Part shown: one piece after another, positions 34,148 to 46,232 of the stretch | Numbering within the stretch: the first letter of the stretch is position 1 | Layout: the number at the start of each line of letters is the position of its first letter | Assembly (NCBI GenBank): GCA_032622095.1 | Contig: CP136067.1 | Coordinates: forward strand, 181,200,556-181,264,555 | Length of the DNA stretch: 64,000 bases | Direction: 5' to 3' | Source of the DNA: Siphonodentalium dalli | Lineage: Eukaryota; Mollusca; Scaphopoda; Gadilida; Siphonodentaliidae | Translations under genes and position numbers: made by a program | Notes under the pieces: generated by a model | The model's database searches: none | What the model was told of the DNA's origin: nothing | What the model saw: the letters and a program-made list of their open reading frames with translations, nothing else

Positions 34148-37075
34148 ACTAGCAGGGTTACCCGGCGTTGCACAGGTTAATGCAATGTGAAACCCTCTGT
34201 ATGCTGTGGATATTTGTTGGGAATAGAGAATGCTCTTGTTTGAAGTGTTGTACGTGTTCTCATAAATTATATATTCAAATAGAATCACAAAACATGATTA
34301 TTACAGTCATGGAATATAAGTAGTGGCTCACCTTGTCAATTGTCATTCTGTTTATCGCGATTAATCCGTTCCACAAATAATGAAGTATTTATTTATTTAC
34401 AACTGCATATACATTAGACGTTATAATATGATACATGAACATCATAAACACATTAGTTCGATAAAAGATGATAATTGGGTTTTACATATTGAGATGTATC
34501 AATCAATATAGTGGGTTGGACTAAGATCTCGAGGACACCTGGCTATCATATGTCCATGAAGATACAGATGTTTCAAAGAAATTTCCAAGTGCTCCTCTGT
34601 TCATGGTGCTATATATTGGCTAAATATTTTCAGTTTAAACGAAATGTTGCTGCGCAAGTATATCAGCTACATGTGCCAGACACAGAGCGAGATTTTGAGT
34701 TGTTTATGTCAGTCGATGAGTCTGTTCTAAAACCCTTGTCAGATGTCAGTATTGGGAGGATCCTGAAAAGTCTTATTCTACTAACTGCATTTTCTTGTAT
34801 ATCAGAAGAAACTATATTTGACTGCACACTGTGACCACTATTTTTGAATAGGCCTCCCAGATCTCTTGACAAATTGTAACTTTTTGTGGAAACTGTATTG
34901 AATTGAACAGACTCAATTTTGTTATAATTGTATGCAATCCTCTGACGGTTCGACGTCTCTCAGTTTGCACGAATATATGTATCTCTTCAATAGAATGATA
35001 AATATACGTTTAATGCTTCTTCTATGTATCTATTTTTGCTAGCTCATTGTGTGAATGCCCTGATTGCCATCCCCATATAAATATGACAGTTAAGAAGATA
35101 TAATTGTTCAAGTGACTTAAGTGTGTCACTATATGTCGGGATTGTGAAATATGAACGCCCAAAACTACTTAAAATGATATGGAGATGGCCTGGGTGACTG
35201 TATATAACTTATATGTGGATATCAGCGAATAGCAATCTTATCAATGATAGTGCATATCCGCTCGCCATCCGTGACGCAAACGATACCAAATGTGATTTAA
35301 TTCATGGTATGTTATCAGAGAAAAACGTGTATGAATTTGGTGGAAATTGGTGCCAAATATATTTGTATCAGCTTTTGCCTCTTTTGACATATTTAAACCA
35401 CGCCCATTAGACTCGTGGATGCATGATATACTGGCGACGATTATATATATATGTTTGGTGGCAATCAGCAACTAAACAAATTCTGAGAATAGTTATGACC
35501 CCACATCTCTCACCCAAACGACAGTAATTTGGCGTCTTTAAATCACACGATGATATTCCTCGTATCATAGAGAAGAATAATATATAAATTTGGTGGAAAT
35601 CTGGGCTAAAAATAGTTTATTAAATCAATTGTTGATGCAACGCTGACTCGAACAACGCGATATTGCGAAGGTGATTATGTATTCGTTTGGTGGAAATCGG
35701 CGACAAAACTATTTCACCATATTATTTTAATTTTGCCGACCTCCCCCTTTTCTTACCCTGACACCAACAGCGTCATTTAGAAAATTTTAACCCGCACCAT
35801 TATCTTCCTTGTAAAAAGTTACCCCTCTTAGAACGCCTTAGTGCCATCTGGATTGTATCGCGTGAAGTTATATATAGAACGCACACAGACAGACAGAAAG
35901 ACAGACAGACGGCACGATTTCTTGTATCATTTGAGAAGAACGTGTCTGAATTTAATGGTAATTGGTACTAAAAATATTTTTGTGTCAGTTTTGGTGACCC
36001 TCCCGTCCCTATTTCGGACTCAAGCTGCACACACTAAGACTCATTAGAGATTAGAGATGCATATATATGAAATTGGTGAAAATTGGCGAATATACAAATT
36101 CGTATCAAATTTAAGGTCCCCATATCTCTCACCCATAGGGCGCCAATTTTGTGTATCTAAACCACACGATAAGATTCCTCGTATCACGGAGAAGAATATG
36201 TATCAATCTGGTGGAAATCTGCACTAAACATATAGATATAATTTTTTGTGTGCCTCTCATCTTTATACACCACTGACTCGAATGGCCCCACTTGTAACCA
36301 CATGATTACACTCCTGATATCATGGATAAGTTTGGTGATAATCGGCGACTAAATATTTGTTTTATCAAATTTGGTGCCAATCCCTCCCCTCCCCATCTAT
36401 CACACAAACAGCACCACTATGGCATCTTTAAATCACACGATTAAATTCCTCGTATCATGGATAAGAACGTGTATCAATTTGGTGGAAATTGGCGCTCAAA
36501 AAATTGTGCATTAATTTTGGTCCCTTTCAATGCAACCCTGAGTCCCTGACTCGAATGAGGCCACATTTGACATAATTAAGCCACACCATTAGACTCCTCA
36601 TACCATGGGGATGATGTTGTATAAGTGTGGTGGTAATCGGCGACTAAACCAATTATTATCAAATTTAGTGCCCACCCCCTCCCAATCTCTCATCCAAAAG
36701 ACAACAATTTGGCGTTGTTAAATCGCACAATTAGACCCATTGTATCATGAAGAAGAATATATATCAATTTGGTGGAAATCGGCGCTAAAATTAGTTTTAT
36801 CAATTTTGGTGCCCCTCTCCCCTTCCGTGCATCCCTGACTCGAACAATGCCACTTTTGACATATTTAAACCACACCGTTGGATTCTTCATATCATGCGGA
36901 TGATTATATGTAAGTTTCGTGGCAATCGGCGACAGAAAAACAATCTGCACCTCCCCCTTCCGGGCACCCCTGATGCGAACGGCGCGACTTTTGCCATATT
37001 TAAATTACACCGTTAGATTTCTCATATTATGGGGATGATTATATATAAGTTTGGTGGCAATCGGCGACAATTTTT
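34148..37075 (+). mobile_element. Family X repeat, copy 2
   Basis: Starts CTAGCAGGGTTACCCGGCGT, then follows copy 1 without its three insertions. The empty sites are at about 34419-34430 (hAT), 34750-34759 (9-bp TSD element) and about 35868 (palindromic MITE). The tandem monomers run from about 35280 to 37070 and are broken at 37075 by a LINE relic. A short GACAGACAG tract is at about 35885-35910. Confidence 0.75.
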
Positions 37076-37517
37076 TAAAAAATCTATTTCGAAAGATTAT
37101 GTTCTTGTTATTGTTATCCAATGAGTTCCATGTGTCAGGGAATGTGTGCTTAGGTAACATAGAACTAAAAGTAGTTCTAGGAGTTGATGCTTTTAGATTG
37201 CCTGCCTGTCGGGTATTAGCAGTTGTATAGTCAAATGATTCATTGAAAGATTTGGGAAGATTTCCTCTTTTCCAGTCAAAAATAAACATCGCAGCTTGTA
37301 GTTAATATAAGTCGTGGAATTTCAAAATATTTTCATACAGAAAAATGGGTTCTGTATGACTTCTATATGATTTATTGGATATAATTCTGATTGCCCTTTT
37401 CTGTTGTTTAAAGATAGTGCCTCGTGTATCGGCATGACCCCAAATTGACAAACCATAGATGAGATGACTGTGGATCAAAGAGAAGTATAGTGTTTTCAAG
37501 CAGTTCTTGGGTAGCAT
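37076..37517 (-). pseudogene. Jockey/CR1-like LINE, RT C-terminal part
   Basis: The frames 37517-37302 and 37289-37005 contain FSLIHSHLIYGLSIWGHA and QKRAIRIISNKSYRSHTEPI, the post-catalytic thumb of Jockey-like reverse transcriptases, and end with an FRNRFFKKL-type C terminus followed directly by family X sequence. An in-frame stop and shift at about 37295 make it a pseudogene. Confidence 0.75.
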
Positions 37518-37589
37518 TTGCTTTACCTTATTTATGGAATATATTATTGTATATATTACCTTTACTGGATTTGTCTATATCTGAGCACT

Positions 37590-39600
37590 GTCACTTTATC
37601 CATTTACCCGAACTATTTTCACTGAGCTGCAATGCCAACAAGTACATAATCTTACAATATCTAGTGTCGGTCATGTTCCTCACTTTCAGCCAATATGTTT
37701 TCAAATAAATTACATATTTCAAAAACTTTTTGTGTATATTTAAAAAAAAATCATTATTTCCATATCCCCACACCTCACAAGAGTACGTCAATATAGGAGT
37801 AACTTGGGCATAACAAAGATCAAGTTTATTTTTAACTGAGAGACAGTGAGTTCTCGACTTTGATATTATCGAGTACATTGCTCTCATGGCATTATCTTCT
37901 AGAGTCTTTTTAGCCAAAGCCTGATTTAGTGTTTATGATTCCAAGGTAGTTAAAGTACTTTATACATTGAATTTCTATACCGTCATAAAAGAATTTCCTA
38001 CATTTCGGTAAACTGCGTTTTTAGATCAACATAATCTTAGTTTTTTCGACATTAACTGTCAGTTTCCACTTTTGGGAATATCTTTGAAAAGCATTGAGAG
38101 CATTCTGAAGTTTCGCGGGTGTTTCGGCTAACAGAACCTTTTCATCCGCATATAGTATAACAAAAAGTTTCACATAGACATCCAAGTTATTTTTGAAGTC
38201 ATCTTATATTTTTGACAAACCATATACCGCTTCTTCTTTAAGAAAATCTTCCAAATCGTTGAGATATATTGCAAATAAGAGGGGAGACAGGTGAACACCT
38301 TGCCTAACCCCTGGCAATCCGGAGAAAGAATTTGACAAAGAGTTTACAAATTTTACACTTGACTTAATATCTGAGTATATATTACGTATTATTCTGTAGA
38401 TTTTTCCATTTATATCGATGGCTAACAATTTATGCCAGAGTCCCTGTCTCTATATCTTGTCGAAAGCTTTTTTTTCAAAATCGATAAATGCCCAGTATGA
38501 GTTTCAAGCATCGACTCATTTCGCTCAAAATGTGCAAGGTGAAAACATTGTCAGTCGTCGAGTAACCTTGCAGAAATCCAGACTGGTTCTCACATAAAAG
38601 TTTATCACATTCAACGTATGAATACAAACGGTTCGAAAGAATCTTCGTAAAAAGTTTTCCGAAGCAACTCAAAAAATTGATGGGCCTGTAATTCTTGGGG
38701 TTATTCGTGTCACATCTGTGTTTGTACAGTGGGATAATCGTTCCTATCCCCCGTGAGTCTGGGACGCAACCAGACTAAAAAACTAGGTTAAACACTTTGC
38801 AGTAAATATCAATTAATGTATCACAAGAACATTATATATATTCGTTAAAGAGCTTGTCATCGCCGGACGATTTGTTATTTTTAAGACTATTAATTGCCGT
38901 TTTAATTTCATCGACTGAAATTGGCTGGCTACGCGTGCTTAAATTGTCCGGGTGTTCGATGATCTTCGCATTTTAGTTCAGGATCATTGGCGTATGATAT
39001 CTCTAAAATATGTTTCTAGTGTATCAAGTTGTATGGAATTAGTCATATCTTTGTCACGTTTGTTCAGGTTTGACCAAAATCTATTTGTGTTTCGCTTTTT
39101 CAACTCTGACATTTCGCGACCCATATTTTCTCCTCTGTGCGGTTCCATAGCCCCGTTTATATTGCCTGGACATTTCCCTCATGAACTGCCTTGAAATTCA
39201 CTGGAGTGTTGCTTGGTTTGTCACTCTGCTTTTCGATATATATTATGTTTCGGGCTTTCCAACAAACTGAGTTATACCACGGTTTGGTATTTCGTTCTTT
39301 ATTTTTTTTTTCTCTGTTTCTTACTATAAGTTCCAAAAGTTTCAGATGCCGCGTTGTTAAGTATGTTGGATATCTTTCCCACTACTTCGTTAATTTCCTC
39401 TGTAATACCATCTGACGTTTGTTAGTCATTTAATTAGCATGTGCTTATTTTCGGCAATCTAAATTGGGTCTAGGTTCCATATAAATTCGGTTGTTCTAGT
39501 CGGGTCCAACTTACGTATTAATATTTCAGAGTTTACTTTACGCAATGTTGGGATTAACTTTCTGTTCCCACGTCGAAGCGGCGATTACGCCGCTAATAAA
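37590..39600 (-). pseudogene. LINE reverse transcriptase, degraded
   Basis: A - strand copy of about 2 kb with many frame breaks. From 5' to 3': pre-RT region with KPWYNSVCWKAR (about 39280) and RFWSNLNKRDKDMTNS (about 39060); RT fingers NYRPINFLSCFGKLFTKIL (about 38670) and NQSGFLQGYSTTDN; palm LPGVRQGVHLSPLLFAIYLN (about 38300); catalytic block YADE (about 38145), where an active enzyme needs YADD; FEGIE-x-YLGI-like block (about 37950); thumb with LTYSCEVWGYG (about 37780). The second catalytic Asp is lost, so the copy could not have been active in this form. Confidence 0.85.
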
Positions 39601-39664
39601 GATTGACTTTCTGATCCCAAGCTGCAAAACAGAGTTCATTGCGACATTTCTTCAAACTCCAGGC

Positions 39665-39973
39665 GGGGGCCTCGGTGTCTCAATCGGTTAGGGGTACCAC
39701 TCCAAGCCGTTTCGCCCTCCAGCGCTGGCGATAAGGGTTCAAATCCACATGTTTCCATCGTGGACTTTGTAACCCGAAATCGTTATCTGGTGGAGTTGCC
39801 AGTTACTCGCCGATGGCCGGTGGTTTGCCGCACATGGTTGACGAGTCTATCAGCCATTGAAATCACTGTTAGATTAGTCGCAAGTGTGCGGATTTCCTCC
39901 ACCACTAAAACTGGCAATGTCGTGATATGGCCTTAGTTGCTAAAGCGACAATAAACCCCAATCAATCAATCAA
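39665..39973 (+). mobile_element. tRNA-derived SINE, 309 bp
   Basis: The 5' part looks tRNA-like: an A-box-like GTCTCAATCGGTTAGGGG and a strong B box GGGTTCAAATCC. A central domain (CTGGTGGAGTTGCCAGTTAC) follows, and the 3' end is ACAATAAACCCC then (AATC)n. Flanked by a perfect 13-bp target duplication TCAAACTCCAGGC (39652-39664 and 39974-39986). It should have been transcribed by RNA polymerase III and mobilised by a LINE (family knowledge). Confidence 0.92.
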
Positions 39974-40152
39974 TCAAACTCCAGGCAGAGTTATCTCCCA
40001 TCGCTCCGCTGAGATATCGCAGTGATAACGTAGAGGGCGCTGCATGGAGTTTGACATGTCTTCACATTGCGTGTATAGGTGCGGGCAGCGGTGAGTCCTG
40101 CGTAGGGGACTGAACACTGCATGGAGCTTGTTCTGATCCAAGTAGGACAAAA

Positions 40153-40310
40153 GGAATCAGGGAGCTAAATGTGTTCTAGAGTCGGGGAGCGAGTACACCG
40201 TGGAATGCTAAAGGTGAAGGTAACAGAAGAATGACCTTCACCTGATACATGCGACACGTTATTAATAAAGGATGACCTCGCGTTTATTTGATTTGTACAT
40301 AATATCTAAA
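40153..40310 (+). repeat. Segmental duplication part 1 (matches 45007-45154)
   Basis: GGAATCAGGGAGCTAAATGT to GTACATAATATCTAAA, with an inner inverted GGTGAAGGT/ACCTTCACC. Confidence 0.92.
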
Positions 40311-40384
40311 CAAGAAAACTAAGATGCATGCATCAGGTCGGCCGTGAACTATCTACCATAGAATTGTTGTAGCTATCGATTATA

Positions 40385-40450
40385 CATTTTGAAACAGCTG
40401 TCTGTATGTATGTATGTGTGTATGCATGAATGCATGTGTGTATGTGTTAT
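40385..40450. repeat. TGTA-rich microsatellite
   Basis: Imperfect TGTATGTATGTG run. Confidence 0.8.
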
Positions 40451-40721
40451 AGACTCTAACACTGCTAGAATTTGGTATTTAACGTGTCAACTTGACCTCG
40501 CTCATAGGCATGTTTCTGGACCTTGACCGATCCGACTAAAAATTTGTGTGTAGGACTACTTCGATCCCGGGAGCAATATGGACGGGTCCAATTTCACGTG
40601 GGACCATGTTCTCGAACGTGCTAATATAGGCATGTTTCTGGACCAATTGAACAATAGTTTGGCCAGACGCTGTATATACTGGGTACTGTCCAGATGGAGG
40701 CGATCACAAAAAAATCCCTAA

Positions 40722-41260
40722 CTAGCCCGAACGAAGTCGAGTACATCAGCTAGTCTAATATATATTTTGGACATTTGTCTGTCTGTTTGTCTGTTAGCTA
40801 TGGCCGGGAAACTGCTTGACAGATTTGACGAAATTTGATACCTAGGGGAAATTATTTCCAGGGAGTATTTTGGACGGGTCAAATCTTGATCCCGACCTGA
40901 CTTTGACATTCAAAAAGATCAATTCAAGGTCAAATCTGGTAAAACGGAAGTATTTCAACGAAATTTGATACCTACTGTTACTTTTGTCCCAGGAGTGTTT
41001 CGGGTGGGTCAAATCATGACCCTGACCTGATCTTGACATTCAAAATTGTCAATTCAAGGTCAAATCGGGTAAAGCCGGGCGGATTTCGACGGGTATTTTT
41101 GTCGTGACTTTTGTCCGGGGAGTGTTTTGGACAGGTCAAATCGTGACCCCGACATGACCTTCACCTTTAAAATAGTCAATTCAAGGTTAAATCGCGCAAT
41201 TCTCCGAAAATCAGAGGGGAACATCCCGGACGAAGTCGGGTCCACCAGCTACTATTATAT
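40722..41260 (-). mobile_element. Family Y repeat
   Basis: Read on the - strand: head CTAGCTGGTGGACCCGACTT CGTCCGGG-type sequence near 41255, three tandem monomers of about 130 bp (each with GATTTGACC, CAAGGTCA and CGAAATTTG-like phrases), tail GACAGACAAACAGACAGACA at about 40776-40800. A second head (CTAGCTGATGTACTCGAC) follows at once at about 40760. Same plan as family X. No protein is expected. Confidence 0.7.
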
Positions 41261-42788
41261 ATTTCTAGATTTAGTTACAAACTAAATACCTGTATATTGT
41301 ACAAAGAAATGTTTGACAAATATATCTGTATCAATATTACCATGCGGGTCATTAAAATAGATACGACGAAACAAATTTTGAAGGGTGCATGTATCAGGTA
41401 AATTTTTATATTTCAAATGATGACAGGAATGCGGAAAGTTGAAGTACCTACGTAATACTGGCTATCCGCATGAAGAGATATACATGTATATAAAAACCAA
41501 AATAGAAGATGACTGCTGGCGACAATGTTTTCCACAAAAATTCAAAGCATTCGATAGCTCCCATCTAGTTGTCAGCCCGAAGATCAATATGAAGTTTGGT
41601 GACTATCAGATGAGGGATATGTCTGTACAGTTGCTAAACAATTCAGTCATGCAAAAGAGGATCAAAGAGTAAGATACCAAATTGCTGCCTGTGGTAATGT
41701 TTTTTAACGAAATTCGGGAAAATTAGATTACTCTCACGCTGGTTATCCAGAAGATCATTGTGGAATCTGGTGACGATCGGACAAGGGGTGTCGTCTGTAG
41801 GATCAACCAAATTATTTAGCCATAAAAATAGTAAAATTGAAGATCACCGCTGGCAGTGATGTCTTCACAAGGACAGTTTGAGAACAAAATATGGCTCACA
41901 TCTAGCGGTGACCCAAAATATCCACATGAGAAAAAGTTCTCCAATAAAAGCTGGCTGCAGGGTGCGCCAATTGATTCAAATTCGAAATTTAGCAGGGTGT
42001 ACTGCTTGTGGCCATGTTTTCCCCGCAAATTTGATAGACTGATGGACAAAACCACTGAATCCGTTGAATCAATATACATGTATACATTGATTAATTTATA
42101 TGCATTGTTATACACAGTACTGGTATATAAAGGTACTGAAATTAACTATATTACTAGTATACATAAAATAAACCATATATCATGGCTATGGGTTCATGAC
42201 AGCTGAGAACTTGGTGTGAATTAAAGAGTGGTGGTTTCTCAAGCATATCTAACCCTCCACGTTATAAACATGCCATTAAATGTCATAAGTATAATCTAGC
42301 TTGATCCATAAAACCCCCCTTAATTCAACCAGGTCCTCGCGCGATGTATGGTCGATCACATGATGATCTGGGGGGGGGGGGATTAGAATTGTTGTATAAA
42401 AACAGCACTGCGTGTAAATATAAAATAAAATAGTGCTACATCTTATTACAGATTATTGCCATATATAATCAGTGATTATACAGACAGTCTGACAAAATAA
42501 AGTTTCAGTGACACTCTATCCGAAGAGGGGAATAATTTCATCTGTTACAGTCAATGGAGCAATTATGAATCTGGAAAGGTGAAATTTCTAAGTAATACTA
42601 GATATCGACATAACGCGATAACATATAACGTAAATGCAATATGGCCGCTGGCGACCATTTTTTCCTATGAAATTTAAAAAATATTTGATAGCTCTCATCT
42701 GATAGATCAATATCAAGATAAATATGAAGTTTGGTGATGATCGGATGAGTGAAGTGGACTGTGGTCTGTGCTAAACGGTTTGGTAATG
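41261..42788. repeat. Diverged long tandem units
   Basis: Phrases such as AATACTGGCTATCC, GCTGGCGACAATGTTTTCC, GATAGCTCCCATCTAG and ATGAAGTTTGGTGA recur at about 41450-41640, 41740-42030 and 42590-42770. The 77-codon frame at 41439-41672 falls in one unit and is not regarded as a gene. Confidence 0.5.
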
Positions 42789-43092
42789 CTTAAAAAGATT
42801 CTTACCTTAATATTTTTGTGTTCACTTTATAAACTTCACTGAGTCATCTTTGTCATGTATTGAGTTTGATATCTTTTGTTAACAGTTTATAAATTATGTA
42901 TGTCTCATGTTTGTTATTTTAATTTATGTGTTTATTATCATTAAATAAAGTTGCATTTCTTAAAAAGATTCTTACCTCAATGTTTTTATGTTCACTTTAT
43001 AAACTCCACTGAGTCATCTTTGTCATGTATTGAATTTGATATCTTTTGTTAACAGTTTATAAATTATGTATGTCTCGTGTTCGTTATTATAT
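42789..43092. repeat. 170-bp tandem duplication
   Basis: CTTAAAAAGATTCTTACC begins at 42789 and again at 42959; the copies are more than 90% alike by eye (second copy shorter). Each holds TTATCATTAAATAAAGTT-like or equivalent AT-rich ends. Confidence 0.9.
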
Positions 43093-43810
43093 TATATACA
43101 CTTTATAGTGTGTTTTCAGAACGAAAAAAAAAATGAATAAAATCAACAAATTTGTAAATTTAAAAACAATTCAAACGTTGTTGTATTCCATGTCCCAGCC
43201 CGGACATATACACCAAATTTCAATAATATTCATTGAGAAACAACGGACAAAACGCTATATAACACCCGTATACATATTTTATTCCGAGCCGGACTCATCC
43301 TCGGGTACATGTTATAGTAGGTACCGAATTGACACACGTCGACTGGGGCGAGTTGGCCCTGGGGCGATTAGGCCGATTCCGGCACCTTCTATAATTTACC
43401 GTATGTATCCGTTTACGCGTAGTTTACTTTAGAAAGTTCCGCAATTAATACCGTAAATAGAGCGACCATATTTGACAGAGAATGCCTCTGTTATTGATTA
43501 TCAAGTTGCTATACATTAAAAACGACAAATTCACATGCTCGTTCAAGCGCAGTAGTCTATTTTCCCCATGTTAAAGGACATCCACAAATACTAAATAACG
43601 CTAACCTACTGCCGAATGTTTTACACGACAACTGTTAACATATTTGGGCTGAATTCATCTGACGCGGTATTATTCCTCAAAATAAACAACAAAACCATCG
43701 TTACTTGGAAATGTAGTTTGGGCTAACATTTACATAAATCCTCCATGTCATTTATTCGACACACACGTCAGATGAAAATCAGACATGAAGTAAACGGCCA
43801 AATTGGCCGA
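43093..43810. other. Spacer, nothing recognised
   Basis: The 99-codon frame at 43133-43432 has no domain. It lies inside the segment that is missing from the 45-kb paralog. Confidence 0.4.
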
Positions 43811-44120
43811 AATAATTTAAACTGGTGAATGAATGGGGGAATTGATTTTTGTGAGCGGGAAATTTATTTAACTAGCTGCTGTAGTTCTGGGTTTTTCCAG
43901 ATCAAATTTGGCTGTGAGATAGCCCTATCGTAGACTTGGGGATTTATTTTAAAAAGTAAACACATGACCTATGATTTTTCTTGCATTTTCGTGATCAACT
44001 GGTGTCAATCTAGCTGGGTAAACGTCACTGGTATGGCCTGCAGGCTTCAATTCAGTGAATTTGGCCGAAACGTTAACACTGTCGCCTATGGGAAACCATT
44101 TAGTTCAGTGATTCCTATAA
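43811..44120 (+). repeat. Segmental duplication part 2 (matches 45155-45463)
   Basis: ATAATTTAAACTGGTGAATG to GTTCAGTGATTCCTATA. About 97% identical to 45155-45463. A frame of about 53 codons from MTYDFSCIFVINWCQ is open in both copies, with three amino-acid differences; it is not recognised. Confidence 0.92.
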
Positions 44121-45006
44121 GAACAATTTTACGAAATTTCACGTCTCGCCATTATAAGTTGTTAATTCCATATTTTCTTATTTTCAAATGATAATGACCA
44201 CATTTTGGACATATTTAAAGAAGAAACCCATGGATTCGCATGTAGATAGTAAAGAAATTGATAAATCTGGGAATTTTGCATGGACATGAGGTACCATTAG
44301 GGGGTCAGGGGGTCTAAAGCCCCTCTCCTCACAATTTTGAGGAGTGTTACCCCCCCCCCCCATTGGGAAAATGTGACAGTTGACCCAATTAAGCTTTTCC
44401 GGCACCCAGTAGTCTTATCGGGGACCGTAGCCCCACCCCAATTTGGGGGGGGGGGGGTGATGGCATCACCACTAGAGTTACTGTCGTGCAAAATTGCCAT
44501 GGCAGGTTTGTTAAACAGACAGTATGCCCTGCCATCTGGTAAAATTTCATGCCTGAGGCTGTGTCTGATGTTGTATCATTATGTTTAGATATTTAAATTG
44601 ACTTATTGTTGCTTTATATTGCTATTAAAGTATTTTTTATTTAAATTTTCTGTTAATTTTGGTAAATGTTTATTATAAATTAAATTGCCAAATTCTGCAT
44701 GACAAGTGTTTATAATTGGACAAGATATCCATCTCAAAATGTATATTAACATTTCCTCTTCAATTTAGTAATATTATGGTATATAAGGGCATACTTCAGT
44801 TATACGAGATGCATCAGCTAGTAAAATTGAAAAAAAATCTTAATTTTTTGGCTTTATTTTGAGGATTGACACTAATTTTCAGGATGCCTCATATTGGAAA
44901 AATAAACCACTACTGCTCGATATAATCCATTTTTGATTTCAGTAAGGTCTATATTTTGATAAAATACTATAAGAAACGCTGTGTTTCACACATATACATA
45001 TATATA
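44121..45006. other. Spacer with C and G homopolymers
   Basis: Poly-C (13) near 44350 and poly-G (12) near 44447 in a GC-richer patch; otherwise AT-rich. No gene was recognised. Confidence 0.4.
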
Positions 45007-45463
45007 GGAATCAGGGAGCTAAATGTGTTCTAGAGTCGGGGAGCGAGTACACCGTGGAAGGTGAAGGTAACAGAAGAATGACCTTCACCTGATACATGCG
45101 ACACGTTATTAAAGGATGACATCGCGTTTATTTGATTTGTACGTAATATCTAAATAATTTAAACTGGTGAATGAATGGGGGAATGGATTTTTGTGAGCGG
45201 GAAATTTATTTAACTAGCTGCTGTAGTTCTGGGTTTTTCCAGATCAAATTTGGCTGTGAGATAGCCCTGTCGTAGACTTGGGGATTTATTTTAAAAAGTA
45301 AACACATGACCTATGATTTTTCTTGCATTTTCGTGATCAACTGGTGTCAATCTAGCTGGGTAAACATAACTGGTATGACCTGCAGGCTTCAATTCAGTGA
45401 ATTTGGCCGAAACGTTAACACTGTCGCCTATGGGAAACCATTTAGTTCAGTGATTCCTATATG
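45007..45463 (+). repeat. Uninterrupted copy of the segmental duplication
   Basis: Joins, without a gap, sequence matching 40153-40310 and sequence matching 43811-44120. The junction is at CTAAATAATTTAAAC (about 45151-45165). Confidence 0.9.
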
Positions 45464-45664
45464 TTTTCACAGTTGTAGCATCCACCATGTTACATGCTTG
45501 GCAGAACAAGGCATGTTTGTGTATATAACAGATGTCAGTATTGTTCAGATATATCTGTCCTAACTCTGCATGCAAGTTAATTACTTTGTGTATCTTAATA
45601 ATAAAATTTCAATCCTATCCGGGGAAATAAACATCTAATAACCCCAAGGCGTATTATCCAGATG

Positions 45665-45786
45665 GTCAGTACAGTGGGCGCTGCACGAACGTATATTAAT
45701 TAAAGTCATAACCCTCAGCCATATTGTCAGTACAGTGGACGATACACGCACATATATAAATTAAAGCCATAACCCTCAGCCATAGT
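45665..45786 (+). promoter_or_regulatory. 61-bp tandem duplication at the CEMIP-like promoter
   Basis: Copies 45665-45725 and 45726-45786 share GTCAGTACAGTGG, TTAAAG.CATAACCCTCAGCCAT. The second contains a TATA-like CATATATAAATT (45751-45762), about 110 bp before the start codon; the first has TATATTAATT at the same place. The position suits a core promoter or 5' UTR (inference). No further promoter element was identified. Confidence 0.45.
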
Positions 45787-45868
45787 CACGACTGTCATGT
45801 GGTCTAATTGTGAATGTCATACGCACCAATATAAAAATAAATTCATTCCAGACGTCCCTTCAGTCAAA

Positions 45869-46232
45869 ATGGTTCCACAGCTCTTTTCCAGGTTGTCCCT
45901 TTGTTTTATTTTCCTGATCTCTGTACATCCTAGTGATGCCGAAATATTATGTCCACACGAGTCTACATTGCTTAGTAACTGGAGTTCACTGGCTACATGG
46001 GACGGCAGCGTTCCGGCTGATGGTGCCGATGTGGTTCTATCCAGTGGTATGAATGTTCGGCTTGATACTTCATTGACCGTGAATTCAATAACGGTAGCAA
46101 GTGGTGCTTCCTTGATTTGGGACCATGTTGACGGAATCCATGTTAAAACCAAGTATATCCTGGTTAGTGGAGAACTTGTGATTGGATCAGACGAATGTCC
46201 ATTTGAGAAGATTACAAAGATAACTCTTATTG
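45869..46232 (+). CDS. CEMIP-like: CEMIP-like exon 1: signal peptide and G8 start
   Basis: The start is set at the ATG in CAAAATGG (A at -3, G at +4). The upstream in-frame ATG at 45797 would add 24 polar residues before the hydrophobic signal, so it is less likely. Residues 1-24 are a signal peptide (hydrophobic LCFIFLISV, cleavage probably after SDA). G8 hallmarks: C28, W44-D45-G46 followed by P49, the SGMNVRLD strand, the GELVIGS strand, C110-P-F, and ITLIG at the exon end. The donor GTTAGT begins at 46233 (phase 1). Confidence 0.88.

Noticed and set aside
43964-44116. Conserved coding exon duplicated at 45306
   Set aside because: The open frame is kept in both copies, but the copies are about 97% identical at DNA level, so an open frame is expected without selection.
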